DNA of 64,000 nucleotides from Clostridium sp. TW13 (GTDB lineage Bacteria > Bacillota > Clostridia > Clostridiales > Clostridiaceae): positions 4,402,001 through 4,466,000 of the forward strand of contig NZ_BROD01000001.1 in the NCBI RefSeq assembly GCF_024345225.1. The letters run 5' to 3'. Position 1 is the first letter of the stretch. The number at the start of each line of letters is the position of its first letter. A model generated the notes under the pieces. The model had not been told where the DNA came from. It saw only the letters and a list, made by a program, of their open reading frames with translations, and made no database searches. The position numbers and the translations under genes are program-made. This document shows positions 39,348 to 50,415 of this stretch, piece after piece.

Positions 39348-40541
39348 ATGGCTAAGTCAAAATTTGAAAGAAATAAACCACACGTTAACATCGGAACAAT
39401 CGGACACGTAGACCACGGTAAGACAACATTAACAGCTGCAATCACAACAGTATTAGCAAACAAGGGATTTGCAGAAGCATTTAACTATGCTGATATAGAT
39501 AAGGCTCCAGAAGAAAAAGAAAGAGGAATCACAATCAATACAGCACACGTTGAATATGAAACAGAAAACAGACATTATGCACACGTTGACTGTCCAGGAC
39601 ATGCTGACTACGTAAAGAACATGATAACAGGAGCAGCACAAATGGATGGAGCTATACTAGTTGTATCAGCAGCAGATGGTCCAATGCCACAAACAAGAGA
39701 ACATATACTACTAGCATCAAGAGTTGGAGTAAACTACATCGTAGTATTCTTAAACAAAGCAGATATGGTAGATGATGAAGAATTATTAGAATTAGTTGAA
39801 ATGGAAGTAAGAGAATTATTAAGTGAATATGACTTCCCAGGCGATGATATTCCAGTAATAAAGGGATCAGCATTACAAGCATTAGAAAACCCAACAGATG
39901 AAGCTAAGATAGCACCAATAATGGAATTAATGGCAGCAGTAGATAGCTACATCCCAACACCAGAAAGAGCAACAGATAAGCCATTCTTATTACCAGTAGA
40001 AGATGTCTTCACTATAACAGGAAGAGGAACAGTTGCAACAGGAAGAGTTGAAAGTGGAGTTCTACATGTAGGAGACGAAGTAGAAATCGTTGGATTAATG
40101 GAAGAAAAGAAGAAAGTTGTAGTAACAGGAATAGAAATGTTCAGAAAGTTACTAGACGAAGCACAAGCTGGAGATAACGTAGGAGTACTTTTAAGAGGAG
40201 TTCAAAGAACAGACATCGAAAGAGGTCAAGTATTATCAAAGCCAAATTCAGTACACCCACATAAGAGCTTCGTAGGTCAAGTATATGTATTAAAGAAAGA
40301 AGAAGGCGGAAGACATACACCATTCTTCGATGGATACAGACCACAATTCTATTTCAGAACAACAGATGTTACAGGATCAATCAAATTACCAGAAGGAATG
40401 GAAATGGTAATGCCAGGAGATCACATTGACATGAATGTTGAATTAATAACACAAATAGCAATGGATGAAGGATTAAGATTCGCAATCAGAGAAGGCGGAA
40501 GAACAGTAGGTTCTGGAGTTGTTACATCAATTAACGCTTAA
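39348..40541 (+). CDS. tuf: Elongation factor Tu, copy 2
   Basis: This gene encodes the same 397-residue protein as the copy at 22860. The DNA differs from that copy only at 40352 and 40367 (both T here, C there, both silent), and the identity extends from the ribosome binding site TTAGGGAGGAATTTAACA to about 20 bases past the stop. Two tuf genes, one here in the str operon and one behind tRNA-Thr, are expected to be kept alike by gene conversion. GTP-binding motifs are as in copy 1. Confidence 0.98.
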   Translation: MAKSKFERNKPHVNIGTIGHVDHGKTTLTAAITTVLANKGFAEAFNYADIDKAPEEKERGITINTAHVEYETENRHYAHVDCPGHADYVKNMITGAAQMDGAILVVSAADGPMPQTREHILLASRVGVNYIVVFLNKADMVDDEELLELVEMEVRELLSEYDFPGDDIPVIKGSALQALENPTDEAKIAPIMELMAAVDSYIPTPERATDKPFLLPVEDVFTITGRGTVATGRVESGVLHVGDEVEIVGLMEEKKKVVVTGIEMFRKLLDEAQAGDNVGVLLRGVQRTDIERGQVLSKPNSVHPHKSFVGQVYVLKKEEGGRHTPFFDGYRPQFYFRTTDVTGSIKLPEGMEMVMPGDHIDMNVELITQIAMDEGLRFAIREGGRTVGSGVVTSINA

Positions 40542-40599
40542 TTTGTAAAATAATATAAATCAATATATAAATTTAAAACTAAAAATAAAGCTTTATTTA

Positions 40600-40642
40600 A
40601 AATAGGAGAGGAGACGTCCCCTCCTATTTGTTTTTTTTTTTG
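40600..40642 (+). terminator. Terminator of the str operon
   Basis: AAATAGGAG (40600-40608) pairs with CTCCTATTT (40621-40629), extended inwards by further G-C pairs, and a run of eleven or more T follows. This is a textbook intrinsic terminator. Confidence 0.9.
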
Positions 40643-40827
40643 AAAAAGATTAATAACTTTTAAGAGAGATTGATGAAAATGGTATTGTAATCGATATGAT
40701 TTTTTTGGGAAAAAATTTTATGAAAAAAGTTGTTGAAAGAGGAATAAAAATTTTTTATAATAGAAAAAGAGTGAAATTGCAAATTTCATATTGTTAAATA
40801 ATTATTAAATAATATGCAAAAAAATGC

Positions 40828-40856
40828 TTGAAAATACTATATAATAATAGTATAAT
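40828..40856 (+). promoter_or_regulatory. Sigma-A promoter of the S10 operon
   Basis: TTGAAA (40828-40833) and TATAAT (40851-40856) are separated by 17 bases. About 210 bases of leader precede rpsJ. Confidence 0.8.
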
Positions 40857-40865
40857 AAAGTAGTT

Positions 40866-41066
40866 GCGAAGCATACAGCTATGAATCAAGAGGTTGCCGG
40901 ACTTCCGGGGAATTCTTGATGAGCATGTCAAATCTAGAATTTGACGACAGGGAAGTTATTCTGCTGATTTGTGTTGTACTTTTTTAAATAGGAAACACCA
41001 GGAGCAGTTTACAGAACGTCTGCTGTTGTGCGTTAGAAGTAAAGCGTACATGAAAAGGAGGGAAAC
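40866..41066 (+). promoter_or_regulatory. Long structured leader of the S10 operon
   Basis: The leader contains a two-tier hairpin, ATCAAGA with TCTTGAT (about 40884-40920) enclosing CCGG-ACTT-CCGG, and a second hairpin GTCAAAT (40927-40933) with ATTTGAC (40939-40945). No ORF other than an N-terminal extension of rpsJ runs through it. In E. coli L4 controls the S10 leader; a comparable feedback RNA is possible here but the sequence is not similar. Confidence 0.5.
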
Positions 41067-41070
41067 CAAT

Positions 41071-41379
41071 ATGTCAAAACAAAAAATAAGAATCAGACTA
41101 AAGGCTTTTGATCATACAATATTAGATCAATCAGCTGAAAAAATAGTTGAAACTGCAAAGTCAACTGGAGCAAAGGTTGCAGGTCCAGTTCCACTACCAA
41201 CTGAAAAAGACGTAGTGACAGTTTTAAGAGCAGTTCACAAGTACAAAGATTCCAGAGAACAATTCGAAATCAGAACACATAAGAGATTAATCGACATACT
41301 TAATCCATCATCAAAAACTGTTGATGCATTAATGAGATTAAATCTACCAGCTGGTGTAGATATCGAAATAAAACTATAA
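41071..41379 (+). CDS. rpsJ: 30S ribosomal protein S10
   Basis: A 102-residue 30S head protein, also the antitermination factor NusE. Signatures are [11 protein letters not shown] and [35 protein letters not shown]-like core, here intact. The ATG at 41071 behind AAGGAGGG gives the normal length; a longer reading from 40969 runs into the leader. It is the first gene of the S10-spc-alpha superoperon. Confidence 0.97.
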   Translation: MSKQKIRIRLKAFDHTILDQSAEKIVETAKSTGAKVAGPVPLPTEKDVVTVLRAVHKYKDSREQFEIRTHKRLIDILNPSSKTVDALMRLNLPAGVDIEIKL

Positions 41380-41462
41380 TTTCAAAATTATACAATTAAG
41401 TAGATTTTGGACTATTATGATTGTCAAAAGCAGTCCGCTAATAAGTTTAGGAGGTGTATAGC

Positions 41463-42092
41463 ATGAATAAGGCTATATTAGGAAAAAAGATAGGAATGAC
41501 TCAAATATTCAATGAAAATGGTAAAGTTGTTCCAGTAACAGTAGTAGAAGCAGGTCCATGTGTTGTTGTTCAAAAGAAAACAACTGAAAAAGATGGATAC
41601 TCTGCAATACAAGTTGGTTTTGGAGACGTAAGAGAAAAACTTGTTAACAAACCAAGAAAAGGACATTTTGCAAAAGCAGGAGTTTCTTTAAGAAGACACT
41701 TAAAAGAATTTAGATTAGACAATGCAGCAGAATACGAAGTAGGTCAAGAAATAAAGGCTGATGTATTCACAGCAGGAGACAAGATTGATGTATCAGGAGT
41801 TTCTAAAGGAAAGGGATTCCAAGGAACAATTAAGAGATGGAATGCTCAAAGAGGACCTATGTCACATGGTTCTAAGTTCCATAGAGCAGTTGGTTCAATG
41901 GGAGCTTCATCAGATCCATCAAGAACATTCAAAAACAAGAGAATGCCAGGTCACATGGGAGCTGAAAACACAACAGTTCTTAATTTAGAAGTTGTTAAGG
42001 TTATGGCTGATAAGAACCTAATCTTGATAAAGGGTGGAATCCCAGGACCAAACAAGGGTATAGTTGTTATCAGAAATACTGTTAGAGCTTAG
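41463..42092 (+). CDS. rplC: 50S ribosomal protein L3
   Basis: A 209-residue primary 23S rRNA-binding protein. The N-terminus [13 protein letters not shown] and the loop reaching the peptidyl transferase centre ([19 protein letters not shown]) are clear. The ATG at 41463 lies behind GGAGGTGTATAGC and is preferred over the GTG at 41454 inside that site. Confidence 0.97.
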   Translation: MNKAILGKKIGMTQIFNENGKVVPVTVVEAGPCVVVQKKTTEKDGYSAIQVGFGDVREKLVNKPRKGHFAKAGVSLRRHLKEFRLDNAAEYEVGQEIKADVFTAGDKIDVSGVSKGKGFQGTIKRWNAQRGPMSHGSKFHRAVGSMGASSDPSRTFKNKRMPGHMGAENTTVLNLEVVKVMADKNLILIKGGIPGPNKGIVVIRNTVRA

Positions 42093-42116
42093 TTCTGGTA
42101 GAAAGGAGGAATAGAG

Positions 42117-42737
42117 ATGCCTAAAGTAGGATTATTTAATAAACAAGCACAAAAAGTTAAAGATGTTGAATTAAACGACAGTGTGTTCGCAGTTGAAGTT
42201 AATCAAGATGCAATTCACCAAGTAGTTGTAGCTTTATTAGCTAACAAGAGACAAGGAACACAATCAGCAAAGACAAGAGCTGAAGTTCGCGGAGGCGGAA
42301 TTAAGCCATGGAGACAAAAGGGAACAGGTAGAGCAAGACAAGGTTCTATAAGATCACCACAATGGATACACGGTGGTATTGTATTTGCACCAAAGCCAAG
42401 AGATTATAGAGTATCAGTTCCTAAGACTATGAGAAGAGTAGCATTAACATCAGCTTTAACAAGCAAAGTTAATGACAATGAATTAGTAGTATTAGAAAGC
42501 CTAGACTTTGAAGCACCAAAGACTAAGCAAGTAGTTGACATGTTAAAAGCATTTGAAGCTAAGAAAACACTAATAGTTACAGCTGAAACAAACGAAAATG
42601 TATATAAATCAGCAAGAAACATTCAAGGTGTAGCTGTTATACCAGTTAACAACATCAATGTTTATGATTTATTAAAATTTGAGAAAGTTTTAATTACAGA
42701 AGCAGCTGTAAGAAAGATTGAGGAGGTGTACGCATAA
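42117..42737 (+). CDS. rplD: 50S ribosomal protein L4
   Basis: A 206-residue protein lining the exit tunnel. The extended tunnel loop is seen as [20 protein letters not shown], followed by [18 protein letters not shown]. Length is normal. AAGGAGG precedes the ATG. The stop and the rplW start share one base. Confidence 0.97.
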   Translation: MPKVGLFNKQAQKVKDVELNDSVFAVEVNQDAIHQVVVALLANKRQGTQSAKTRAEVRGGGIKPWRQKGTGRARQGSIRSPQWIHGGIVFAPKPRDYRVSVPKTMRRVALTSALTSKVNDNELVVLESLDFEAPKTKQVVDMLKAFEAKKTLIVTAETNENVYKSARNIQGVAVIPVNNINVYDLLKFEKVLITEAAVRKIEEVYA

Positions 42738-43033
42738 TGAATTTAACAAGCCATGATATAATAAGAAAGCCTGTTATAACTGAAAAGTCAATGGCAGCAA
42801 TGGCAGAAAAGAAATACACCTTCATAGTTCATGTGTCAGCAAACAAATCTCAAATAAAGAGAGCTGTAGAAGAAGTTTTCAATGTTAAAGTTGAAGATGT
42901 TAAGACAATAAGAACTATGGGAAAAACAAAGAGAGTTGGCGTTCACATAGGTAAGAGAGCTGACTTAAAGAAAGCTATCATTACATTAACTGAAGATAGC
43001 AATTCTATTGAATTCTTTGAAGGAATGCAATAA
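42737..43033 (+). CDS. rplW: 50S ribosomal protein L23
   Basis: A 98-residue protein at the tunnel exit, docking site for trigger factor and SRP. Signatures are [12 protein letters not shown] and [20 protein letters not shown]. The start overlaps the rplD stop by one base, with GGAGGTG inside the end of rplD, so translation is coupled. Confidence 0.97.
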   Translation: MNLTSHDIIRKPVITEKSMAAMAEKKYTFIVHVSANKSQIKRAVEEVFNVKVEDVKTIRTMGKTKRVGVHIGKRADLKKAIITLTEDSNSIEFFEGMQ

Positions 43034-43094
43034 TATATAAAAGCAGGTATTGGTTCATAGGAACCAGATAAGCGAAAGTAAGGAGGGAATTTAA

Positions 43095-43928
43095 ATGGCA
43101 GTTAAAAAGTTTAACCCTACTACCCCTTCAAGAAGAAACATGACAGTTAGTACGTTTGAAGAAATAACTACAAACGAACCAGAGAAGTCACTTCTAGTTT
43201 CTTTAAACAGTAAGGCAGGTAGAAATGCACAGGGTAAAATAACTGTAAGACATCGTGGTGGCGGTGTAAAAAGAAAGTACAGATTAGTGGATTTCAAGAG
43301 AAATAAGGATGGTATACCAGCAACAGTTGCTAGTATCGAATACGATCCAAACAGAACAGCTTACATTGCTTTAGTTGTTTATAAAGATGGAGAAAAGAGA
43401 TACATAATTGCTCCAGTAGGGTTAAAAGTTGGAGATGTTATAGTATCAGGTGAAGAAGCAGATATCAAAGCAGGTAATGCGTTACCATTAAAGAATATAC
43501 CAGTTGGTACATTAGTTCATAATATAGAACTACAAGTAGGAAAAGGTGGCCAATTAGTTAGAGCTGCTGGTTTATCAGCACAATTAATGGCTAAAGAAGG
43601 AAACTATGCTACTTTAAGATTACCTTCAGGTGAAATGAGATATGTTAGAATAGAATGTAGAGCAACTATCGGAACAGTATCAAACTTAACAAATGATATA
43701 GTTAAGATAGGTAAAGCAGGTAGAAAGAGACATATGGGTTGGAGACCAACTGTAAGAGGATCTGTAATGAACCCTAATGACCATCCACACGGTGGTGGTG
43801 AAGGTAAGTCACCAATCGGTAGACCATCTCCAGTAACTCCATGGGGTAAACCAGCTCTTGGATATAAGACTAGAAAGAATAAGAAGTACTCAGATAGATT
43901 CATCATTAAGAGAAGAAACGGTAAGTAA
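43095..43928 (+). CDS. rplB: 50S ribosomal protein L2
   Basis: A 277-residue protein needed for subunit joining and the peptidyl transferase centre. The C-terminal signature [17 protein letters not shown] with the essential histidine is intact, and the N-terminal [12 protein letters not shown] is present. AAGGAGGG precedes the ATG. Confidence 0.98.
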   Translation: MAVKKFNPTTPSRRNMTVSTFEEITTNEPEKSLLVSLNSKAGRNAQGKITVRHRGGGVKRKYRLVDFKRNKDGIPATVASIEYDPNRTAYIALVVYKDGEKRYIIAPVGLKVGDVIVSGEEADIKAGNALPLKNIPVGTLVHNIELQVGKGGQLVRAAGLSAQLMAKEGNYATLRLPSGEMRYVRIECRATIGTVSNLTNDIVKIGKAGRKRHMGWRPTVRGSVMNPNDHPHGGGEGKSPIGRPSPVTPWGKPALGYKTRKNKKYSDRFIIKRRNGK

Positions 43929-43998
43929 TCTGAAGAGAATATGTAGTTCTCTTCGGTACTTAGTTACTGTAGAGTTAAATGAAGGGAGGATATTCTAA

Positions 43999-44280
43999 GT
44001 GAGTAGATCAATTAAAAAAGGACCATTTGTCCATGCGGGACTTATGAAGAAAATTGAAGAAATGAACCAAAATGGTGAAAAGAAAGTAATCAAAACTTGG
44101 TCAAGAACATCAACTATATTCCCAGAAATGATCGGCCATACTATAGCTGTTCATGACGGAAGAAAGCACGTTCCAGTGTATGTAAGTGAAGATATGGTTG
44201 GTCATAAATTAGGTGAATTTGTGTTAACTAGAACATTCAAAGGACACATAGACACTGAAAAGACATCAAAGAAAAAGTAA
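43999..44280 (+). CDS. rpsS: 30S ribosomal protein S19
   Basis: A 93-residue 30S head protein. The signature [17 protein letters not shown] starts the protein and [19 protein letters not shown] follows. The GTG start lies behind GGGAGGATATTCTAA. Length is normal. Confidence 0.97.
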   Translation: MSRSIKKGPFVHAGLMKKIEEMNQNGEKKVIKTWSRTSTIFPEMIGHTIAVHDGRKHVPVYVSEDMVGHKLGEFVLTRTFKGHIDTEKTSKKK

Positions 44281-44302
44281 GCCTGGAAAGGAGGATAAAA
44301 GA

Positions 44303-44638
44303 ATGGAAGCTAGAGCAATAGCTAAATATGTTAGAATGTCTCCTTTAAAAGTGGGAGTTGTTCTTGATTTAATAAGAGGAAAGGCTGTAAAAGAAGCTTT
44401 TGCCATTTTACAATATACTAGAAGAGATGCTGCAGATATAATATACAAAGTATTAAAATCAGCAGTGGCTAATGCAGAAAACAACAATGAATTAGATGCA
44501 GATAACCTAATCGTTGCTGAAGCTTATGCTGGTCCAGGACCAACACTTAAGAGATTCAGACCAATGGATCACGGAAAGGCATTTCCAATTCATAAGAGAA
44601 CAAGTCATATTACAATAGTTGTAAAAGAAAGAGCTTAG
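44303..44638 (+). CDS. rplV: 50S ribosomal protein L22
   Basis: A 111-residue protein whose beta hairpin lines the exit tunnel. Signatures are [15 protein letters not shown] and [21 protein letters not shown]-type C-terminus. The tunnel loop looks unaltered, so no macrolide-type insertion is seen. AAAGGAGG precedes the ATG. Confidence 0.97.
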   Translation: MEARAIAKYVRMSPLKVGVVLDLIRGKAVKEAFAILQYTRRDAADIIYKVLKSAVANAENNNELDADNLIVAEAYAGPGPTLKRFRPMDHGKAFPIHKRTSHITIVVKERA

Positions 44639-44656
44639 CAGAAGGAGGGAAATAGA

Positions 44657-45322
44657 TTGGGTCAAAAAGTAAATCCACATGGATTAAGAGTTGGAATTAT
44701 TAAAGATTGGAATGCAAAGTGGTATGCTGATAAAAGAAACTTTGCTGATAATCTTATAGAAGACCACAAGATAAGAGAATTTGTAAAGAAGGATCTTTAT
44801 TCAGCTGGTATCTCTAAGATAGAAATCGAAAGATCAGCTAAAAAGGTTAAATTAAACATACACACTGCAAAACCTGGCGTAATTATTGGAAAAGGTGGAG
44901 CAGGAATCGAAGCTTTAAAGAACAAGTTAAAGAACGTTGTTGATTCTAAGAATTTATTAATCAACATAGTAGAAGTTAAGAATGCTGAAGTTGATGCACA
45001 ATTAATGGCAGAAAACATAGCAGCACAATTAGAAAAGAGAATTTCATTCAGAAGAGCTATGAAGCAAACAATCCAAAGAGCTATGAAAGCTGGAGCAAAG
45101 GGTGTTAAAACTGCTTGTTCAGGTAGATTAGGTGGAGCTGAAATGGCTAGAGATGAATTCTATCATGAAGGAACTATTCCACTACAAACATTAAGAGCAG
45201 ACATAGATTATGGATTTGCTGAAGCTAACACAACTTACGGAAAGATCGGAGTTAAGGTTTGGCTATATAGAGGAGAAGTTCTTCCAACAAAAAAAGTTGA
45301 GAAAGAACAAATTAACGCATAA
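44657..45322 (+). CDS. rpsC: 30S ribosomal protein S3
   Basis: A 221-residue protein at the mRNA entry site with helicase role. The N-terminal [17 protein letters not shown], the KH domain GXXG as GKGGAG, and the C-terminal S3 domain ([15 protein letters not shown]) are in order. The start codon is TTG behind GAAGGAGGGAAATAGA. Confidence 0.97.
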   Translation: MGQKVNPHGLRVGIIKDWNAKWYADKRNFADNLIEDHKIREFVKKDLYSAGISKIEIERSAKKVKLNIHTAKPGVIIGKGGAGIEALKNKLKNVVDSKNLLINIVEVKNAEVDAQLMAENIAAQLEKRISFRRAMKQTIQRAMKAGAKGVKTACSGRLGGAEMARDEFYHEGTIPLQTLRADIDYGFAEANTTYGKIGVKVWLYRGEVLPTKKVEKEQINA

Positions 45323-45351
45323 TTAGCGCATAAGAAAGGAGGAATTATATC

Positions 45352-45786
45352 ATGTTAATGCCAAAAAGAGTAAAGCATCGTAAGGTACAACGTGGTAGAA
45401 TGAAAGGAAAGGCTACTAGAGGTAACTTCCTTGCATACGGAGACTATGGAATTCAAGCAACAACTTGTGGATGGATTACAAGTAATCAAATAGAATCTGC
45501 GAGAATTGCTATAAACAGATATATCAAAAGAGGCGGTAAGCTTTGGATAAAGATATTCCCAGACAAACCAGTAACTGAAAAGCCAGCTGAAACAAGAATG
45601 GGTTCAGGTAAAGGATCAGTAGAATATTGGGTGGCTGTAGTTAAACCAGGTAGAGTTCTATTTGAATTATCAGGAGTTCAAGAAGAAACAGCTAGAGAAG
45701 CTATGAGACTTGCTTCACATAAACTACCTGTAAGAACTAAGTTCGTTACAAAGAAAGATTTTGAGGAAATGGGTGGTGAAGAATAA
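45352..45786 (+). CDS. rplP: 50S ribosomal protein L16
   Basis: A 144-residue protein near the A site. Signatures are [17 protein letters not shown] and [19 protein letters not shown]. The ATG at 45352 lies nine bases behind GGAGG; a second ATG two codons later is possible. The stop overlaps the rpmC start (TAATG). Confidence 0.97.
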   Translation: MLMPKRVKHRKVQRGRMKGKATRGNFLAYGDYGIQATTCGWITSNQIESARIAINRYIKRGGKLWIKIFPDKPVTEKPAETRMGSGKGSVEYWVAVVKPGRVLFELSGVQEETAREAMRLASHKLPVRTKFVTKKDFEEMGGEE

Positions 45787-45998
45787 TGAAAGCTAATGAA
45801 TTAAAAGAATTAAAAACAAGCAATCCTCAAGATTTAAAGATTAAGCTAAGTGACTTAAAGGCTGAGTTATTCAACCTAAGATTCCAATTGGCTACTGGAC
45901 AATTAGAAAATCCTATGAGAATTAGAGAAGTTAAGAAGTCAATTGCACAAATTAAGACTATAATAAGAGAAGAAGAACTTAAGGCTTTTGAACAGTAG
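45786..45998 (+). CDS. rpmC: 50S ribosomal protein L29
   Basis: A 70-residue helical protein beside the tunnel exit. The signature [32 protein letters not shown]-type core is complete. It overlaps the rplP stop by one base and is therefore translationally coupled. Confidence 0.96.
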   Translation: MKANELKELKTSNPQDLKIKLSDLKAELFNLRFQLATGQLENPMRIREVKKSIAQIKTIIREEELKAFEQ

Positions 45999-46017
45999 TC
46001 TGGAAGGAGGTAAGCCG

Positions 46018-46272
46018 ATGGAAAGAGGATTAAGAAAGAAGAGAATAGGCAAAGTTGTTTCAGATAAAATGGATAAAACAATAGTAGTAGCTGTTGAAAC
46101 TAAGGTTAGACATCCACTATATGGTAAAACTGTTAACAGAACAACAAAGTTTAAAGCTCATGATGAAAATAATGAAGCTCATATTGGTGATAGAGTAACA
46201 ATAATGGAAACAAGACCATTATCTAAAGATAAGAGATGGAGATTAGTTGAGATAGTTGAAAAGGCTAAATAG
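46018..46272 (+). CDS. rpsQ: 30S ribosomal protein S17
   Basis: An 84-residue OB-fold 16S rRNA-binding protein. Signatures are [16 protein letters not shown] and [18 protein letters not shown]. The ATG at 46018 lies behind GGAAGGAGG; the in-frame ATG at 45988 lies inside rpmC and would add ten residues. Confidence 0.96.
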   Translation: MERGLRKKRIGKVVSDKMDKTIVVAVETKVRHPLYGKTVNRTTKFKAHDENNEAHIGDRVTIMETRPLSKDKRWRLVEIVEKAK

Positions 46273-46304
46273 TAGCTTTAAAACTGAAAGGAGGGTAATT
46301 CACA

Positions 46305-46673
46305 ATGATACAACAACAAACCTTACTAAAAGTTGGAGATAATTCTGGAGCAAAAGAAATAATGTGCATCAGAGTATTAGGTGGTTCAAAAAGAAAGTTT
46401 GGTAATATTGGAGATGTGATCGTTGCTAGCGTTAAAAGTGCAACACCAGGTGGAGTTGTTAAAAAAGGTGACGTTGTAAAGGCAGTTATAGTAAGATCTA
46501 AAAGAGGATTAAGAAGAGCAGATGGTTCATACATCAAATTTGATGAAAATGCTGCTGTAATTATAAAAGATGATAAGCAACCAAGAGGAACTCGTATCTT
46601 CGGACCAGTTGCTAGGGAGCTAAGAGATAAGGAATTTAACAAAATATTATCATTAGCACCTGAAGTTCTATAA
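46305..46673 (+). CDS. rplN: 50S ribosomal protein L14
   Basis: A 122-residue protein at the subunit interface. Signatures are [18 protein letters not shown] and [28 protein letters not shown] precedes the ATG. Length is normal. Confidence 0.98.
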   Translation: MIQQQTLLKVGDNSGAKEIMCIRVLGGSKRKFGNIGDVIVASVKSATPGGVVKKGDVVKAVIVRSKRGLRRADGSYIKFDENAAVIIKDDKQPRGTRIFGPVARELRDKEFNKILSLAPEVL

Positions 46674-46696
46674 TAAAAAAATAGGAGGTGGCTAAG

Positions 46697-47014
46697 TTGA
46701 AGAAGGTACACGTAAGAAAGAATGACACAGTAGTCGTAATCTCTGGTAAAGACAAAGGTAAGACTGGCGAAGTTTTAAAAGTATATCCTAAGACAGGAAA
46801 AGTTCTTGTTAAAGGAGTTAATGAAGTAAGCAGACACAAGAAACCAAGCAGAGAAAATATGCAAGGTGGAATTGTTAAGTCAGAAGCTGCTATATACAGT
46901 TCAAAAGTTATGCTATATTGCACAAAATGCAAAAGCGCTACAAGAATAGCTAATAAAATATTAGAAGACGGATCAAAAGTTAGAGTATGCAAAAAATGCG
47001 GAGAAACATTCTAA
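46697..47014 (+). CDS. rplX: 50S ribosomal protein L24
   Basis: A 105-residue KOW-domain assembly initiator. The KOW motif is DTVVVISGKDKGKTGEV, and four cysteines form a C-terminal zinc-like pair (YCTKCKSATR, CKKCGETF). I choose the TTG at 46697, eight bases behind AGGAGG, giving the usual start MKKVHVRKND; the GTG at 46688 touches the ribosome binding site. Confidence 0.94.
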   Translation: MKKVHVRKNDTVVVISGKDKGKTGEVLKVYPKTGKVLVKGVNEVSRHKKPSRENMQGGIVKSEAAIYSSKVMLYCTKCKSATRIANKILEDGSKVRVCKKCGETF

Positions 47015-47039
47015 TAGATTCTGAAAGGAGGTACTTTAA

Positions 47040-47585
47040 ATGATTCCAAGACTTCAAGAAAAGTATGAAAATGAAGTAAAACAAGCTATGATGGATAAGT
47101 TCGGATATAAGAACATTATGGAAGTTCCAAAGCTTGAAAAGATAGTTATAAACATGGGAGTAGGAGAAGCTAAAGATAATTCTAAGGTTCTAGAATCAGC
47201 TGTTGCTGATTTAACTTTAATAACAGGTCAAAAGCCAATATTAACTAGAGCTAAGAAATCTGTTGCTAACTTCAAAATAAGAGAAAATATGCCTTTAGGA
47301 TGTAAAGTAACATTAAGAAAGGCTAAAATGTATGAATTCTGCGATAAACTAGTATCAATAGCTTTACCAAGAGTTAGAGATTTTAGAGGAGTTTCTGATA
47401 AATCATTTGATGGAAGAGGTAACTACTCACTAGGAATTAAGGAACAATTAATATTCCCAGAAATAGAATATGATAAGATAGACAAGGTTAGAGGTATGGA
47501 CATTATCTTCGTTACAAGTGCTAACACTGACGAAGAAGCAAGAGAATTATTAAGATTCCTTGGAATGCCATTTGCTCATAAATAA
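47040..47585 (+). CDS. rplE: 50S ribosomal protein L5
   Basis: A 181-residue 5S rRNA-binding protein. Signatures are [38 protein letters not shown] and [19 protein letters not shown]-type core. AAAGGAGG precedes the ATG. Length is normal. Confidence 0.97.
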   Translation: MIPRLQEKYENEVKQAMMDKFGYKNIMEVPKLEKIVINMGVGEAKDNSKVLESAVADLTLITGQKPILTRAKKSVANFKIRENMPLGCKVTLRKAKMYEFCDKLVSIALPRVRDFRGVSDKSFDGRGNYSLGIKEQLIFPEIEYDKIDKVRGMDIIFVTSANTDEEARELLRFLGMPFAHK

Positions 47586-47597
47586 GGAGGGGATATC

Positions 47598-47783
47598 GTG
47601 GCACGTAAGGCAATTATCGAAAAGTGGAATAAAGAGCCTAAGTACAAGACTAGAGCCTACACAAGATGTAGAATTTGTGGAAGACCACATGCAGTTATAA
47701 AGAAATTCGGAATATGCCGTATCTGTTTTAGAGAACTTGCTTACAAAGGTGAGATTCCTGGTTGTAAGAAAGCAAGTTGGTAA
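47598..47783 (+). CDS. rpsN: 30S ribosomal protein S14, zinc type
   Basis: A 61-residue short (type Z) S14. The two cysteine pairs CRICGRPH and CRICF form the zinc site expected of this type, in contrast to the longer zinc-free form. The GTG start lies 12 bases after rplE behind AAGGAGGGGATATC. Confidence 0.97.
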   Translation: MARKAIIEKWNKEPKYKTRAYTRCRICGRPHAVIKKFGICRICFRELAYKGEIPGCKKASW

Positions 47784-47816
47784 GATTATTCGATATATGA
47801 AAGGAGGCACAATAGA

Positions 47817-48215
47817 ATGGCTATAACAGATCCAATCGCAGATTTGCTAACTCGTATAAGAAATGCAAATGCTGTTAAACATGAGGTTGTTGAAGTACCT
47901 TCTTCAAACGTTAAGAAGGCTATTGTAAATATATTAGTTCAAGAAGGTTATATAAAAGAAGTAGAGGAATACAATGATGGCGTTGTACCAATGCTAAGAT
48001 TAACTCTTAAGTACGGAGCAAGCAATGAAAGAGTTATCACTGGATTAAAGAGAATATCTAAGCCAGGATTAAGAGTTTATTGCAAAAAAGATGAAGTTCC
48101 TAAAGTTCTTAATGGTTTAGGAATAGCTGTAATATCAACTTCTCAAGGATTATTAGTTGATAGAGAAGCAAGAAAGTCAGGATTAGGCGGAGAAGTACTT
48201 TGCTACGTATGGTAA
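47817..48215 (+). CDS. rpsH: 30S ribosomal protein S8
   Basis: A 132-residue 16S rRNA-binding protein; in E. coli it represses the spc operon. Signatures are [14 protein letters not shown] and the C-terminal [30 protein letters not shown] precedes the ATG. Confidence 0.97.
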   Translation: MAITDPIADLLTRIRNANAVKHEVVEVPSSNVKKAIVNILVQEGYIKEVEEYNDGVVPMLRLTLKYGASNERVITGLKRISKPGLRVYCKKDEVPKVLNGLGIAVISTSQGLLVDREARKSGLGGEVLCYVW

Positions 48216-48306
48216 TCCCTAATCGTTAGTTTTTAGATTGAGATTGAAAATAAGATATTAGAAAATAAGATAGATTTTCTTATGCCAAATTACAGGAGGT
48301 GCGAAC

Positions 48307-48849
48307 ATGTCAAGAGTTGGTAGACTACCAATAGCAATCCCTGCAGGCGTAACTTTTAGTGTAACACCAGATAACGTTGTTACAGTAAAAGGACCTAAAG
48401 GGGAGCTTGTAAAAGCTATGCATAAAGACATTAATATAGCAGTTGAAAACAATGAAATAGTTGTTACTAGACCAAGCGAAGATAAAAATCATAGAGCTCT
48501 TCATGGATTAACAAGAGCCTTAATAAATAACATGGTTACAGGAGTAACTACTGGTTATGCAAAAACTCTAGAACTAATCGGTGTTGGTTATAGAGCACAA
48601 TTACAAGGAAAGAACCTTGTGATGAACTTAGGTTATTCTCATCCAGTTGAAGTTGCAGCAATTGAAGGTGTATCTTTTAAATTAGATGGAACAACTAAAG
48701 TTATAGTTGAAGGAATAGATAAAGAAAAAGTTGGAGCCGTAGCAGCTGATATAAGATCTTGGAGAGTTCCAGAACCATATAAGGGTAAGGGAATTAAGTA
48801 TTCAGATGAAGTTATCAGACGTAAAGAAGGTAAGACTGGTAAGAAGTAA
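48307..48849 (+). CDS. rplF: 50S ribosomal protein L6
   Basis: A 180-residue protein near the factor-binding site. Signatures are [14 protein letters not shown] and, in the second repeat, [27 protein letters not shown] precedes the ATG. The 91-base spacer before it holds nothing I recognise. Confidence 0.97.
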   Translation: MSRVGRLPIAIPAGVTFSVTPDNVVTVKGPKGELVKAMHKDINIAVENNEIVVTRPSEDKNHRALHGLTRALINNMVTGVTTGYAKTLELIGVGYRAQLQGKNLVMNLGYSHPVEVAAIEGVSFKLDGTTKVIVEGIDKEKVGAVAADIRSWRVPEPYKGKGIKYSDEVIRRKEGKTGKK

Positions 48850-48881
48850 TAGTTAGGAATAACAGAAAGGAGTGAACCTTA

Positions 48882-49244
48882 ATGTTCAAAAAGGTAGACA
48901 GAAAGATATCAAGAGAAAGACGTCACCTTAGAGTAAGAAAGAAAGTTTTAGGAACAGTTGAAAGACCAAGACTTTCAGTTTACAGAAGTGATAAGAATAT
49001 CTATGCACAAATTATAGATGATGTAAATAGAGTAACAATAGTTGCAGCTTCATCATTAGATAAAGACTTCGCTGGAAAAAGCGGAAGTAATAAAGAAGCA
49101 GCAAAAGCTGTTGGAGAATTAGTTGCTAAAAGAGCGCTTGCCAAAGGAATTGAAGATGTAGTATTCGACAGAGGTGGATACATATATCACGGAAGAGTTC
49201 AAGAATTAGCAGAAGGTGCAAGAGAAGCAGGTTTAAAATTCTAA
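48882..49244 (+). CDS. rplR: 50S ribosomal protein L18
   Basis: A 120-residue 5S rRNA-binding protein. The arginine-rich N-terminus ([11 protein letters not shown]) and the C-terminal [24 protein letters not shown] are typical. AAAGGAG precedes the ATG. Confidence 0.97.
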   Translation: MFKKVDRKISRERRHLRVRKKVLGTVERPRLSVYRSDKNIYAQIIDDVNRVTIVAASSLDKDFAGKSGSNKEAAKAVGELVAKRALAKGIEDVVFDRGGYIYHGRVQELAEGAREAGLKF

Positions 49245-49262
49245 AAAAGAGGAGGGAAATAC

Positions 49263-49760
49263 ATGAGAATCGATCCTAGCACACTAGACCTTAAAGAAAA
49301 AGTAGTTTATATAAACAGAGTTACTAAGGTTGTTAAAGGTGGTAGAAATTTCAGATTCAGTGCTCTAGTAGTTGTTGGTGACGAAAACGGACACGTTGGA
49401 GTAGGAATTGGAAAGTCTATAGAAATACCAGAAGCAATCAGAAAAGGAATTGAAGATGCAAAGAAAAATCTTGTAGAAGTTTCATTAGTTGGAACAACAA
49501 TTCCTCATCAAATATATGGTAAATTCGGTACTGGTAATGTATTATTAATGCCAGCTACAGAAGGTACAGGAGTTATCGCTGGAGGTCCTGCAAGAGCAGT
49601 ACTTGAATTAGCGGGAGTTAAGGATGTTAGAGCTAAGTCATTAGGTTCTAATAACCCAAGAAACATGGTTAATGCAACAATTAACGGATTAGCAAGCTTA
49701 AGAACAGCAGAAGATATAGCAAAATTAAGAGGAAAATCTGTTGAAGAAATTTTAGGATAG
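49263..49760 (+). CDS. rpsE: 30S ribosomal protein S5
   Basis: A 165-residue protein lining the mRNA entry. Signatures are [24 protein letters not shown]-type core and [17 protein letters not shown]; the spectinomycin-contact loop near KVVKGG looks unaltered. GAGGAGGG precedes the ATG. Confidence 0.97.
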   Translation: MRIDPSTLDLKEKVVYINRVTKVVKGGRNFRFSALVVVGDENGHVGVGIGKSIEIPEAIRKGIEDAKKNLVEVSLVGTTIPHQIYGKFGTGNVLLMPATEGTGVIAGGPARAVLELAGVKDVRAKSLGSNNPRNMVNATINGLASLRTAEDIAKLRGKSVEEILG

Positions 49761-49772
49761 GAGGTATATGCA

Positions 49773-49952
49773 ATGGCTAAGATTAAAGTTACTTTAGTAA
49801 AGAGCTTAATTGGAAGAAAGAAAGATCATATTGCTACTGCAAGTGCCCTTGGACTAAATAAGATAGGTAAAACAGTAGAACATGATGAAACTCCTCAAAT
49901 AAGAGGCATGGTTAATAAAATAAATTATTTATTAAAAGTTGAAGAAGTTTAA
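49773..49952 (+). CDS. rpmD: 50S ribosomal protein L30
   Basis: A 59-residue protein. The sequence [19 protein letters not shown], then [19 protein letters not shown] and [15 protein letters not shown] matches bacterial L30 throughout. GGAGG lies before the ATG, overlapping the rpsE stop region. It fills the spacer between rpsE and rplO. Confidence 0.96.
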   Translation: MAKIKVTLVKSLIGRKKDHIATASALGLNKIGKTVEHDETPQIRGMVNKINYLLKVEEV

Positions 49953-49972
49953 GAACGAGGAGGTGTATTTTA

Positions 49973-50413
49973 ATGAAACTTCATGAGTTAAAACCTGCAA
50001 CAGGCAGTAAAAAAGCTCCAAAGAGAGTTGGTAGAGGAACAGGTTCAGGATTAGGAAGAAACGCTGGTAAAGGTGAAAAGGGTCAAAACTCTAGATCTGG
50101 CGGTGGCGTAAGACCAGGATTTGAAGGAGGCCAAATGCCTTTATTCAGAAGACTTCCTAAGAGAGGATTCAAGAATCCATTTACAAAAGAGTATGTAACA
50201 ATTAATGTTGACAGACTTAACATTTTTGAAAATGGTACAGAAGTTACTCCAGAAGTTTTACTTGACAGAAGAGTAGTAAGTAAATTACTAGACGGAGTTA
50301 AGATATTAGGAAATGGAAACATTGAAAAGAGTTTAACAGTTAAGGGCTGCAAATTCTCCAAATCAGCAGTAGACAAAATAGAAGCAGCTGGAGGAAAAGT
50401 TGAGGTGATTTAA
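49973..50413 (+). CDS. rplO: 50S ribosomal protein L15
   Basis: A 146-residue protein with the extended glycine/arginine-rich N-terminus ([20 protein letters not shown]) and the signature [27 protein letters not shown] precedes the ATG. secY follows after two bases. Confidence 0.97.
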   Translation: MKLHELKPATGSKKAPKRVGRGTGSGLGRNAGKGEKGQNSRSGGGVRPGFEGGQMPLFRRLPKRGFKNPFTKEYVTINVDRLNIFENGTEVTPEVLLDRRVVSKLLDGVKILGNGNIEKSLTVKGCKFSKSAVDKIEAAGGKVEVI

Positions 50414-50415
50414 TC

